Positions 8,639 to 18,239 of a stretch of DNA of 64,000 nucleotides are shown in pieces. The DNA is taken from the NCBI GenBank assembly GCA_963849885.1, contig CAWKIV010000019.1, positions 248,001 through 312,000 of the forward strand, read 5' to 3'. Numbering within the stretch: the stretch's first letter is position 1; each line of letters begins with the position of its first letter. Source of the stretch: CADCTP01 sp963849885. GTDB taxonomy: Bacteria > Actinomycetota > Actinomycetes > Mycobacteriales > CADCTP01. The position numbers were made by a program, and so were the translations under genes. Below the pieces are notes generated by a model that saw only the letters and a program-made list of their open reading frames with translations, was not told the origin of the DNA and searched no databases.

Positions 8639-9914
8639 TCAGGCGCCGGCCTTGTAGTCGGTGTCCATCTCGGCCAGCAGCTTGTCCGGTGTGGACTGTC
8701 CGCTGAAGATCTCCTGGAGGCCGGAGAGCATGGTCTGCTGCACCTTGGCGTTGGGCCAGAGCTGGTCCATGAACGGCACGGTGCGGTTGCCGTTGATGAA
8801 GGTCGTCGACGCTCGGTCAGCGAGGGGTCGACGGTGTAGCCGGTGTCCGGAAGGGAGGGCACGCCGCCCTGCTTCTTGACGAACAGGTTCATGCCCTCGG
8901 CAGACATCACGAAGTTGACGAACTTCAGCGCCAGGTCCTTGTTCTTGGCCTTGGCGTTGACGCCGTAGCCGGCGCCGGCGGCGGCGGGGATGAGGATCTG
9001 CGGCCGGGTCGTCGATGGCCGGCAGCGGCTTGAGGGTGAACGTGCCGGTCGGGTTCTTCCCCTTGAGCAGGGCGATCACCCAGTTGCCCTGGACGAGGCC
9101 GAGCGTCTTGCCGGTGGCGGCGAGGGTCTGGCTCGCCTCGTAGCTGGTGCCGAGCGGGTTCTTCTGGAAGCAGCCGGTCCTCTCCATCTCCAGGTACTTG
9201 GCCAGCGCGGTCGTCCACGGCGGAGCCGGCGAAGGTGGCCTGGCCGGCCTGCATCTTCTTGTCGAAGTCCCGGTCGGGGGCGTAGACGACCGTGGCGACC
9301 AGCGCGTACGCGACCAGCTGGGTGACCCAGTTGTCCTGGTTCCCCAGCGCGAACGCCGGCGTGCCCTTCGCGGCGGCGGCCCGGCAGAACGCCAGCAGCT
9401 CGGTCCAGGTGCCCGGTGGGGTCAGCCCGGCCTTGTCCATGGCCTGCTCGTTGTAGATCGCGCCGATGGCGTTGAGCCCGAAGATCCCGTTGTAGGTCTT
9501 GCCCTCGTACTGGGCGACGGTCTTGACCGCCTCGGGGAGCTTCGCGGCCCACGGCTGGTCGGACAGGTCGAGCAGGTAGCCCGGCTTGGCCAGCACGTAG
9601 GTGGCGCCCGGGTTGCCGTTGCCCGGCCAGACCGACATCACGTCCGGCGCGGTCCCGGAGGCGAGCTGGGTGCGGATCTGCTGCTGGTACTGGTCGGCGC
9701 CGCTGGTCGTGAAGCGCACCTCGACGCCCGGGTTGGCCGCCTCGAACGCCTTGACCACGTCCTCGATGGAGCCCTGGTCGACCGAGGCGAGGGTCAGCGT
9801 GCCGCCGCCGCCGCTGCCGCTGTCGTTGGCGGCGTTGGTGCCGCCGCTGCAGGCCGCCAGCAGGGCGGTCGCCGTCATCGCGGCCACGAGGGCCGGCAGG
9901 CTGGGTGTCTTCAT
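8639..9914 (-). pseudogene. carbohydrate ABC transporter solute-binding lipoprotein, frameshifted
   Basis: ATG at 9914 overlaps the upstream rhamnosidase stop (ATGA). Lipoprotein signal with lipobox LLAACSGG, then family-1 solute-binding features: AFEAANPGVEVRFTTSGAD, TAPDVMSVWPGNG, NGIFGLNAIGAIYNEQAMDK. Total about 424 aa, normal for the family. The frame shifts near 9218 (before WTTALAKYLEMERTG), near 9003 (before QILIPAAAGAGYGVNAKAK) and near 8815 (before STTFINGNRT). Each is a one-base event, and the protein is readable to its natural end KLLAEMDTDYKAGA. Would deliver rhamnose or a rhamnoside to the two permeases. Confidence 0.82.
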
Positions 9915-12686
9915 GGTGTCTCCCGGGGGGAAGGGGCAGTGGTCGCCAGCTGATGGGTGGACTCGGCGCCGGACGCCGCGGCGCTGAGGGTGTAGCTGCC
10001 GGAAGTGAGCCGTACGGTCGCCCCGGCGGCCGACGGCTCGATCCCGAGGACGCCCGGCCGGCCCGCGGCCGGCGCGCCGCCTTCGTGCACGCTGTCCGGA
10101 TCGGACGTCGGGAGCTCCAGCACCGCGGTGCAGCCCGGCGGCACCGTGGCGGTCACCGTGATCCGGCCGCCGGCGAGCGACCATCCACAGGCGACGGTCC
10201 CCCGTGCTGTCTCCTGCTCGGCCCGGGCCCAGCGCAGCCGCCCGCCGGGCAGCGGGCGGAGCAGCAGCTCCCGGTAGGCCACCGAGCCGGCAGCCTGGTC
10301 GATGCCGGCGACCCGGCCGAAGAGCCAGTCACCGACGCTGCCCAGGCTGTAGTGGTTGAAGGAGTTCATCGCCGCGGCCTGGAACCCGCCGTGCTCGGTC
10401 CAGCCGTCCCAGCGCTCCCAGATCGTCGTCGCGCCGTGCCGGATCGTGTATCCCCAGGACGGGAACTCCTCCTGGTGCAGCAGCGCGTAGGCCAGGTCGG
10501 CCCGGCCGTGGTCGGCCAGCACCGGGCAGAGCAGCCCGGCGCCGACGAATCCGGTCGACAGCCGGTTCCCCCGGGCCTCGACGTCGGCGGCCAGGTGCTC
10601 GACCGCCGCCGGCACCAGCCGTCGAGGCAGCAGCCCGAACGCGAGTGCGAGCAGGTAGCCGGTCTGCGTGCCGCCCTCGACGGTGCCGTCGGCGGAGACG
10701 TAGGAGTCGAGGAACGCCGCCCGGATCGCCGTGTGCAGAGCCCGGTGGTGGGCCGCCTCGGCGGGCCGGTCCAGCACCTCGGCGGCATCGGCGACGATCT
10801 GCGCGCTGCGGGCGAAGTACGCGGTCGACAGCACGTCCCGCGGGGTGTCGGCGTCGACCTGGAGCCAGTCGCCGTAGGAGTTTCCGGTGCGGTGCCGCCA
10901 CCTCAGGTCCGGGTTGTGCCGGCGGACGTAGCTCGACCCAGGCGACCATCGGCGTCGAACGAGCGCCGCAGCACGTCGCGGTCGCCGTACGTCCGCCAGA
11001 GGTGCCAGGGGATGATCACTCCCGCGTCGCCCCAGGCCGGTGCCGCCGGCCGGTGCAGCGACAGGACCGGGGCGACGTCGCGGAAGGCGCCCTCGGCGTC
11101 CTGGCCGCAGAGCACGTCGCGCATCCAGCGGGCGAGGAACGCGGAGACGTCGGCGTTGCGGCTCGCGGTCGGGGCGAAGATCTGGGCATCGGCCAGCCAG
11201 CCGAGGCGCTCGTCCCGCTGCGGGCAGTCGGTCGGCACCGCGACGAAGTTGCCGCGCTGCCCCCAGCTGATGTTGGACTGCAACTGGTTGACGGTCGGGT
11301 CGGAGCACTCGAAGTGCCCGGTCCACGGGGTGTCGCTGTGCAGCACCCGGGCGGCCACGTCGGTGCCGGCCAGGTCGCCCGGGTGGTTGACGATCTCGAC
11401 GTACCGGAAGCCGTGGTAGGTGAACCGCGGCTCGAAGACCTCGGTCCTGCCGCCACCGGTCGTGTAGACGTCGGTGGCCTCCGCGCGGCGCAGGTTGTCC
11501 CGGTACAGCTCGCCGCCGGCGAGGACCTCGGCGTGCCGCAGGACGATCCGCCGCCCCGCCTCGGCGTCCCGGACGGTCAGCCGCACCCGGCCGACCAGGT
11601 TCTGTCCGAAGTCGACGATGAACCGGTCCGGGCCGCGCCGGTGCACCGCCACCGGCGGGACGTCGCGGGTCACCCGGACGGGGTGGTCGGGCTCGGCGAC
11701 CAGCGGCCCGGGATCGGTGTCGAGCACGGCGACCGGGAGGAAGCCGTCCGGAGCCGCGCCGGGCGCGTCCCAGCCGGGCTGCTGGCGGCGGGCGTCGACG
11801 TACTCGCCCATCAGCAGGTCGGCGTAGCCGATCTCACCCGGGTGCTCGGTCCAGCCCGCGTCGGTCGCGACCACCCGGCGGCTGCCGTCGGCGAAGTCGA
11901 GCACCAGCTGCGCCAGGAAGGCCGGAGCGTCGCCGTAGTGCAGCGCGGGGCGGCGGGCGTCGAAGCCGACGTACCCCGACCACCAGCCGTCGGCGACGAC
12001 GGCACCGAGCACGTTGCCGCCCTCCCGCAGCAGCTCGGTCACGTCGTACGTCTGGTAGTGCAGCCGCTGGTGATACTCCGTCCAGCCCGGCGCCAGCTCG
12101 GCGTCGCCGACCCGCGAGCCGTTGAGCCGGGGTTCGTAGACACCTCGGGCGGTGGCGTAGAGCCGCGCCCGCACCGGCCGGCCGGCCAGCTCGAACGCGC
12201 GGCGCAGGAACAGCGGCGGCGGCAACGTGCGGGTCGACGGGCTGCGGTCGGCCTCCTGCGGCGGGTCGACCGGTGGCTGGCCGGCCGGGTCGCGGGCGAT
12301 CCAGACCGCGGTCCAGTCTCCGCGGTGCAGCAGGCCGGTCTCGAACCAGCTCCGGGCCGACGCGGCCGCGGCGCCGGTCTCGTCCCAGACCTCGACCTGC
12401 CAGTGGTACCGGGTGGCCGACTGCAGCACCGGGCCGTCCCAGGGCACGAGCAGGCCGTCGCCGGACTCGCGCCGACCGCTGTCCCACAGCAGCCGGGCCG
12501 GGTCGTCCAGGTCCGAGCGGCATGCGGCGGCGGTGATCCGGTACGCGCTCTGCGCGGCGCCCCGCCGGTCGCAGGCGAGCTTCCAGGACAGCCGGGGGCG
12601 CGGCTCGCCCAGCCCGAGCGGCTCGAGCGCTGCTCGGACTGCAGGTCGTACGGGCGCAGCACGGACCGGCCGGTGGTGTGCGTCAT
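9911..12686 (-). pseudogene. cytoplasmic GH78 alpha-L-rhamnosidase, frameshifted
   Basis: ATG at 12686 in an ATGA overlap with the permease stop; no signal peptide, so intracellular hydrolysis of imported rhamnosides is likely. N-terminal strand PLGLGEPRPRLSWKL, FIVDFGQNLVGRVRL, catalytic region with PTDCPQRDERLGWLADAQI and TGFVGAGLLCPVLADHGRAD, then a C-terminal beta domain. Frame changes occur near 12640 (after VLRPYDLQSEQ) and twice within about 30 nt at 10930-10955 (SFDA, then MVAWV, then SSYVRRHNPDLRW). Otherwise full length, about 920 aa. Third gene of the operon. Confidence 0.8.
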
Positions 12687-13504
12687 CCCTTCAGCCCTCC
12701 GGCGAAGCCGTTGATGATGCTGCGCTGCAGGGCGAGGTAGACGACCAGGATCGGCGCGATGCTGATCAGGAGCGCGGCGAAGATGAGGTTCCAGTCCGTG
12801 ACGAACTGGCCCACGAAGCTGGACACCGCGACGGGTATGGTCTGCTGGGTGCTGCCGCTGAGATAGAGCAGCGGCGTGAAGAAGTCGTTCCAGATGAAGA
12901 CCGCGTTGAGCACCAGGGCGGTCACGGTGATCGGCCTGAGCATCGGCACCACGACGTACCAGAAGGCCTCCAGCGGCCGGCAGCCGTCGATCAGCGCGGC
13001 GTCCTCGAAGTCCCGCGGCAGCGCCCGCAGGAAGCCGATGTAGAGGAACGTCGTGAACGGCACCTGGAGCCCGGAGTAGAAGAGGATCAGCGCCCCCGCG
13101 CTGCCGAGCAGGCCGAGGTCCCGCATCGTCTGGTAGAGCGGCAGCGCGGCGAGCTGGAACGGCAGCACCAGCCCGAGCATGATCAGCAGGAACATCCCCC
13201 GCGACCAGTGGGTGGTGGCCCGGGCCAGCGGGTACGCGGCGAGCGCCGAGACGGCCAGCACGATCACCACGCTGCCGGCGGTCACCAGCACGCTGTTGGC
13301 CATCGCTCCGCCGAGGCCGGCCCGCTGCCACGCCTCGGTGAAGTTGTCCAGCGTCGGTGCGGTGGTCGGCCGGAGCGGCGACGACGTGTCCGACGGCGGC
13401 CGTACGGCGAGGTTGATCAGCACGTACACCGGGAAACCGACGACCAGGGCGACGGCGACCATCACCAGCTCCAGGCCCAGCGTGCGCCAGCGGTAGCGGG
13501 TCAT
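12683..13504 (-). CDS. carbohydrate ABC transporter permease, MalG type
   Basis: 273 aa, six predicted membrane helices, intact. The ATG overlaps the stop of the first permease (ATGA). The EAA loop that docks the ATPase reads EDAALIDGCRPLEAFWYVVVPML. Belongs to the CUT1-type importer with the preceding permease and the lipoprotein; no ATPase gene is present here, so a shared MsiK-like ATPase is likely. The product ends SIINGFAGGLKG, the usual C-terminus of this family. Confidence 0.92.
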   Translation of the reverse strand: MTRYRWRTLGLELVMVAVALVVGFPVYVLINLAVRPPSDTSSPLRPTTAPTLDNFTEAWQRAGLGGAMANSVLVTAGSVVIVLAVSALAAYPLARATTHWSRGMFLLIMLGLVLPFQLAALPLYQTMRDLGLLGSAGALILFYSGLQVPFTTFLYIGFLRALPRDFEDAALIDGCRPLEAFWYVVVPMLRPITVTALVLNAVFIWNDFFTPLLYLSGSTQQTIPVAVSSFVGQFVTDWNLIFAALLISIAPILVVYLALQRSIINGFAGGLKG

Positions 13505-14457
13505 GAGGCTGCCCGCTCGCCGCGGGCCAGGACCAGGTACTGCCCGGTCGAGACGACCGCCACGATGACCGTGAGCACCACCGCGAGAGCGATGCTGTAG
13601 CCGAACTCGCCCAGCGTGAACGCGTCCTTGTAGATCAGCGTCGACAGGGTGTCGGTGGCGTGCCCGGGGCCACCGCCGGTCAGCGCGTACACCTGGTCGA
13701 AGAGCTTGATGCCGCCGATGATCGACAACATCAGGTTGATGGTGATCGCCGGAGCGAGCAGCGGGCGGATGATCGACCAGAAACACCGCAGCCGGCCGGC
13801 CCCGTCGATGGCCGCGGACTCGTAGATCTCCTTCGGCACCGACTGCAGGCCGGCCAGGAAGATGACCATCGAGTAGCCGCTGAACTGCCACACGATGACG
13901 GCCACGATCGACCAGAGCGCCAGCTGCGGGTCGCCCAGCCAGTCGCGCTGCCACGAGTCCAGCCCGACCGCACCGAGCAGGCTGTTGACCGCACCGTCCG
14001 GGCCGAGGAGGTTGCGCCACAGGTAGGCGGTCACGATCGGGGTGACCACGGCCGGCGCGAACAGGAAGACCCGCAGCACGTTGCGCGACTTGATGATGGT
14101 GTTGACGCCCAGGGCCAGCAGCAGGCCGACCCCGTTCTGGATGATCATGATCGCGACGGCGATGAGCAGGGTGTTCCCGATCGCCTGCCGGGCGTCGGCG
14201 TCGCGCGCCAGCTCGGCGAAGTTGGCCAGGCCGATGAAGGCGAAGGCAGGGTCGAGACCGTCCCAGTCGGTGAACGCGTAGTACACGCCGCGGACGGTCG
14301 GCACCAGCACGACGAACGAGAACAGCAGCAGCGCCGGCAGCACGAACCACCAGGGCGGGTCGGTGGCGCGGCGCCGGCGCGCCGACCGGCGGCGGGCGGG
14401 CCGGTCGGCCGCGATCGTGACCGCCGCCGCTGCCTGCTCATTCGAGGTGATCGTCAT
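13501..14457 (-). CDS. carbohydrate ABC transporter permease, MalF type
   Basis: 318 aa from the ATG at 14457; an in-frame ATG at 14469 is also possible, and the AGGGG motif is poorly spaced for either. A basic, Ala-rich N-terminus is followed by six membrane helices; the EAA loop is ESAAIDGAGRLRCFWSIIRPLL. First gene of the operon, and its promoter region carries the LacI-type operator at 14598-14615. Partner of the MalG-type permease. Confidence 0.9.
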   Translation of the reverse strand: MTITSNEQAAAAVTIAADRPARRRSARRRRATDPPWWFVLPALLLFSFVVLVPTVRGVYYAFTDWDGLDPAFAFIGLANFAELARDADARQAIGNTLLIAVAIMIIQNGVGLLLALGVNTIIKSRNVLRVFLFAPAVVTPIVTAYLWRNLLGPDGAVNSLLGAVGLDSWQRDWLGDPQLALWSIVAVIVWQFSGYSMVIFLAGLQSVPKEIYESAAIDGAGRLRCFWSIIRPLLAPAITINLMLSIIGGIKLFDQVYALTGGGPGHATDTLSTLIYKDAFTLGEFGYSIALAVVLTVIVAVVSTGQYLVLARGERAAS

Positions 14458-14597
14458 CGACAGATGCATCCCCTGAAAGGTTTCAACCTGCCTGTCGCGG
14501 GGCCACTGCTCTTCCTCGGGCAACCTCCGGCCGCGGTCACGCTCCCTGCCCGCCTGGACGACCTGACGGGCGGCACCGGACCGGCGGGCCAAACAGT

Positions 14598-14615
14598 GTG
14601 GGTAACGTTTCCCAC
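14598..14615. promoter_or_regulatory. LacI-family operator upstream of the rhamnoside operon
   Basis: GTGGGTAACGTTTCCCAC: an 18-bp palindrome centred on CG with one mismatched pair, the typical form of LacI/GalR-family operators. It lies about 140 bp upstream of the first permease. A second palindrome, TGAAAGGTTTCA (14474-14485), sits just before the permease start but has a GG rather than CG centre. Confidence 0.72.
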
Positions 14616-14787
14616 CTCGGTCGCTAGACCCTAAGAGCGTCCCGGGCGCAACGTCAAGGGGTCGAATGTGTTTCGGGCGCCTCACCGTTGCGCTGCCGTT
14701 GTCCTGACCTGGGACGATCAAGGTCCGGGCGCGAACGCGGCGGGACGCTGCGGGTGTCGGCTGAGCGTTCGTCGGCGGATAGACTCC

Positions 14788-14805
14788 GTGGTCAACGTTT
14801 CCCGC
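14788..14805. promoter_or_regulatory. LacI-family operator upstream of the regulator gene
   Basis: GTGGTCAACGTTTCCCGC matches the operator at 14598-14615 at 15 of 18 positions and lies 21 bp before the LacI start codon, consistent with autoregulation. Confidence 0.7.
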
Positions 14806-14825
14806 ATCCACTCCGGAGCAGCCTG

Positions 14826-15866
14826 ATGGAACGGACGGCGCCGCCGCGTCGGGTCACCATCGTCGACGTCGCCCAGCACGCCCGGGTCTCCACCACGGCG
14901 GTCTCGAAGGTGCTGCGCAACGCGTACGGGGTCAGCCCGTCGATGCAGGCGAAGGTGCGCCAGGCGATCACCGAGCTGGGCTACCGGCCGCATGCGGCGG
15001 CCCGGGGCCTGCGCGGCCAGAGCTACACCATCGGGGTGATGGTGCCCGACCTGCACAACCCGTTCTTCGCGCAGGTCATCGACGGGATGATGGACCAGCT
15101 GGACGACACCGACTACCAGGTCCTGCTGGGGCCGAGCAGATGCGGGCACGAGGCGGAGACCCGGGCCACCGAGGCGATGATCGACCGGAGCATGGACGGC
15201 GTGATCCTGATCGCGCCCGCCTCGGCCCGGGCCCACCTCGACCACATCGCGCGGACCGTGCCGACCGTCGTCATCGGCCGCCATGGGCGCTCGCCGGCGT
15301 ACGACGCCGTGGTCGACGACGACATCATGGGAGCCGCGCTCGTCGTCGACCACCTCGCCGACCTCGGCCACCGGCGGATCGCGCACATCGAGCACCTCGA
15401 GAACGATCCCGTCCGCACCGCGGAGATGCCCAACGCCCTCCGCGCCCAGGGCTACCGGGACGCGATGGCCGCCCGCGGCCTCAGCGACGAGATCGACGTC
15501 GTGTCCACCAGCTACACCCAGCAGGGCGGCTATCTCGGCGCGCAGCAACTGCTGACCCGGCCCCGTCGACCGACGGCGATCTTCGCGGGTGCGGACATCG
15601 TCGCCATGGGCGTGCTGGCCGCGATCGACGAGGCCGGCCTCGCGGTGCCGGCCGACATCTCCGTCGCCGGGTACGACAACACGACGTTCGCCGCTCTCGG
15701 CCCCATCTCGCTCACCAGCGTCGACCAGGCGGGCCGCCAGTTCGGCAGCAACGCCGTGCGGCTGCTGCTCGACCGGATAGCCGACCGGGGGCGGTCGTCG
15801 GTCCACGTCTCGCTCTCTCCGGCCCTCGTGGTCCGCCGCACCACCGGTCCGGCTCCAGTCACCTGA
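14826..15866 (+). CDS. LacI-family transcriptional regulator of the rhamnoside operon
   Basis: 346 aa. ATG with GGAG about 8 nt upstream. The N-terminal helix-turn-helix and hinge read VTIVDVAQHARVSTTAVSKV and GYRPHAAARGLR. The periplasmic-binding-like domain follows: IGVMVPDLHNPFFAQVIDG, DGVILIAPAS, AIFAGADIVAMGVLAAIDE, DISVAGYDNT. It is divergent from the transport and rhamnosidase operon, and matching palindromes lie in both promoters. Likely a repressor released by rhamnose or a rhamnoside; the ligand is inferred from the GH78 genes only. Confidence 0.9.
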   Translation: MERTAPPRRVTIVDVAQHARVSTTAVSKVLRNAYGVSPSMQAKVRQAITELGYRPHAAARGLRGQSYTIGVMVPDLHNPFFAQVIDGMMDQLDDTDYQVLLGPSRCGHEAETRATEAMIDRSMDGVILIAPASARAHLDHIARTVPTVVIGRHGRSPAYDAVVDDDIMGAALVVDHLADLGHRRIAHIEHLENDPVRTAEMPNALRAQGYRDAMAARGLSDEIDVVSTSYTQQGGYLGAQQLLTRPRRPTAIFAGADIVAMGVLAAIDEAGLAVPADISVAGYDNTTFAALGPISLTSVDQAGRQFGSNAVRLLLDRIADRGRSSVHVSLSPALVVRRTTGPAPVT

Positions 15867-16051
15867 CCCGGCTCCGCGCCGGCAACCGTCACGGCGACTG
15901 ACAGCCGGTCTTTCGAAGTCGTCGAGGCGTGGCGAGTGGGCTGGCAGGTCTGTCGCGCGGTCATCAGGGGTGTCGGCGTTGTCAGCGGCCGTGTCGGCTG
16001 CTGGAGTCTCAGGCGACGGACGAGATGGTCAGGCAGCGAGGAGGGGTTCAG

Positions 16052-16435
16052 GTGGCCGGTACTGGCAAGGCGACCGTCGAGACGCTCCAAGGTGTGGCCG
16101 ACGCCTTCAACGCCCACGATCTCGACGCGGTGATGGGCTTCTTCGCCGACGACCCGGTTCTGGAAATGCCACGTGGGCCGCATCCGTGGGGGCAGAGGTT
16201 CCGGGGGCGGGAGGAGGTGCGTGCCGGGCTGGCATCCCGCTTCGCCGGCATCCCCGACGTCCACTACGGGGACGACCGGCACTGGGTCAGCGGCGACCGG
16301 GGCTGCTCGGAGTGGCTGCTGACCGGGACGACCGTCCAGGGGGTGCGGGTCGAGGTGCGCGGTTGCGACCTGTGGGAGTTCGAGGGCGACAAGATCGCCC
16401 GGAAGGACTCCTACTGGAAGCTCGTCGAACGGTGA
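16052..16435 (+). CDS. SnoaL-like (NTF2-fold) protein
   Basis: 127 aa. GTG chosen because GAGGAGGGG lies 7 nt upstream; an in-frame ATG at 16025 has no comparable site. NTF2-like pattern: TLQGVADAFNAHDLDAVMGFFADDPVLEMPRG, FRGREEVRAGL, VRGCDLWEFEGDKIARKDSY. Single-domain SnoaL-like proteins are polyketide cyclases, isomerases or ligand-binding proteins, and the sequence does not say which. It is convergent with the racemase/ligase remnant. Confidence 0.8.
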   Translation: MAGTGKATVETLQGVADAFNAHDLDAVMGFFADDPVLEMPRGPHPWGQRFRGREEVRAGLASRFAGIPDVHYGDDRHWVSGDRGCSEWLLTGTTVQGVRVEVRGCDLWEFEGDKIARKDSYWKLVER

Positions 16436-16496
16436 GGGGCTGTCGCCGGGATCGTCCGGGGTCGTCGTCGCCACGGGTCCCGGCGTAGCCGCTGCG

Positions 16497-17334
16497 TCAG
16501 CGCAGCCGGCACCTCCGCCTCAGCGGAGGGCTCCTGTGGTTGGTGAGGGCGGTGTCGACCAGGACGTCGAGGAGGTCGCTGTAGTCGAGGCCGGCGGCCT
16601 GCCACATCCGGGGATACTGGGAGACGCTGGTGAAGCCGGGGAAGGTGTTGACCTCGGCCGAGGGTCGCCGCGGAGTTCGCCAGGTGGCGGATCTCCGGTC
16701 GCAGCCCGGCGCCGCGCGCGACCCCGACCGCCTCGTCGAAGAGCCTGACCTGCGCTCGGGTCGTGTCCTCGGCCGCCTCCGTGCCGCTGACCAGATGCGA
16801 CCAGACGCCCCGCACCCGCACGTGCCCGGTGGTCTCCAGGTCGCGGGCCAGGCGCACCAGCTCCCGCCATTCCCCGGGTCGCGCGCCGTTGCGGTGCAGC
16901 CCGGTGTCCGCCTTCAGGTGCACCTCGGCGGTGACGCCCAGCCTCGCCGCGCTCGCGGCGACCGCACGCAGATGCTCTCGTGAGGACACCGACAGGTCCA
17001 CGTCGGCCAGCAGCGCGGCCCCGAAGTCCTCCAGCGGGCTGTGCATCCAGCTGAGGATCGGGGCGGTGACACCACCCGCGCGCAGGTGCAGTGCCTCGGC
17101 GCAGGTCGTCACACCCAGCCAGGTCGCGCCCGAGGAGAGCGCGGCGCCCGCCACCCGCACAGCCCCGTGACCGAAGCCGTCGGCCTTGACGACCGCCATC
17201 ACCGCCGCCGTCGTACCGGCGGCGAACAGGGCCGTGTTGTGCGCCACGGCGTCCAGGTGCACGACGGCGTGCGCGTGCGGTGACGCGATCACCGAGACCG
17301 GCCGCACGGTGTCGGCCTCCCGCAGCACACGCAC
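16497..17334 (-). pseudogene. deletion hybrid: alanine racemase N-terminus joined to a D-Ala-D-X ligase tail
   Basis: The first ~222 codons are an alanine racemase with the PLP lysine motif VVKADGFGHG and ADTGLHRNG, ending at RHLANSAATL. Near 16667 the frame shifts by one base and continues AEVNTFPGFTSVSQYPRM then WQAAGLDYSDLLDVLVDTAL, the C-terminal motif of D-Ala-D-Ala/D-Ala-D-X ligases. The racemase C-terminal domain and about four fifths of the ligase are gone. The simplest history is an ancestral racemase gene followed by a ligase gene, merged by a deletion. Downstream of VanY, in the manner of VanY/VanT/ligase resistance clusters. A small hairpin (16512-16529) lies near its end. Not functional as read. 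Confidence 0.72.
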
Positions 17335-17379
17335 GCGTTCACCGTGGCTGAACGACTTCCGCGCGCCGTCATGAGCGGG

Positions 17380-17961
17380 TCACGGCTGGGCTACAGCGCC
17401 GGGCAGCGCGTCGGTCGTGGGACTGCCGGCTGGCGCACCGGGGTGCGGTCGGCGTGGAGGTGCCTGTCCGCCGTACTCGGGCCGGTACTCGAAGTGCCAC
17501 CATTCGTTGTCGTAGCGGCGGTACAGGTGGTACCGGTGGCCGTGCCGCTCGAGCCAGCGCGCCCCGCCGGTCGGCCGCACGTCGATGGCGATGCCCGCGA
17601 CGTGGGCGGACTCCCCGGCCGGGAGGACCCGGCGGCGTGCCGCCGATCTCGAGCCGGTGCGGCGGACCTCCGCGGTGAACAGCCGGTGCTGCTCGGCGGC
17701 GTCGCGGTGGCCGGAGGTGAGGCCGATCAGTTGACCGTGCCGCCAGAACGCGTCGGCGCGGGCGGAGGTGAACGCGGCCCGCGCGGAACGGGACAACCCC
17801 TCGAGGTCTTCCGCCGGGAACCGGATGCCCAGCGCCCACTGGCAGGCGAGCCAGCGGGCACGACCGGGTGCGCGAAGCGCGGCCAGGGGCAGCAGGCCTC
17901 GAGCGATCAGCTTGGTGACCAGGGCACGAAGCCGCACTGAGCAGGACTCGGTTTCGACCAT
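17380..17961 (-). CDS. VanY-type D-alanyl-D-alanine carboxypeptidase
   Basis: 193 aa from ATG 17961 (longer upstream starts exist). Peptidase M15B motifs: LTSGHRDAAEQHRLF, the zinc motif ESAHVAGIAIDVRP (SxHxxGxAxD) and NEWWHFEY with the catalytic Glu and third zinc His. Such enzymes remove the terminal D-Ala from peptidoglycan precursors, lowering glycopeptide binding. No clear signal peptide from this start, though a hydrophobic LIARGLLPLAALRA stretch is present. Divergent from the two-component system at 18240-20371, which may control it, and followed by the racemase-ligase remnant. Confidence 0.82.
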   Translation of the reverse strand: MVETESCSVRLRALVTKLIARGLLPLAALRAPGRARWLACQWALGIRFPAEDLEGLSRSARAAFTSARADAFWRHGQLIGLTSGHRDAAEQHRLFTAEVRRTGSRSAARRRVLPAGESAHVAGIAIDVRPTGGARWLERHGHRYHLYRRYDNEWWHFEYRPEYGGQAPPRRPHPGAPAGSPTTDALPGAVAQP

Positions 17962-18239
17962 GGCGCCCACTGTCGGCAGCGAATGCGCGCGTCCGATCCG
18001 CGTTGTGTCATGGGGAGGCCCCAGCCGGGGTGGTTCGACGCGAACCGCCGGGCGACGGTTTGTGACAGAACCGGAACGGGCCGCGGACATCGCCGGGACA
18101 AACCCCGCCGACCATGACGCCGAGGACGGAGAACCCGGGGTGGACGGCTGGTTGGCTGCTACCCCGCGGCCAGCGTGTCCGTCTGCCGCACGGTTCGATC
18201 GGAGCGCCGTCGCCGGGCAGCGCTGAGATAGTGAGGCCC

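Noticed and set aside
14474..14485. TGAAAGGTTTCA as a third LacI operator
   Set aside because: Palindromic, but with a GG centre and a different core from the two matched operators; kept only as a note.
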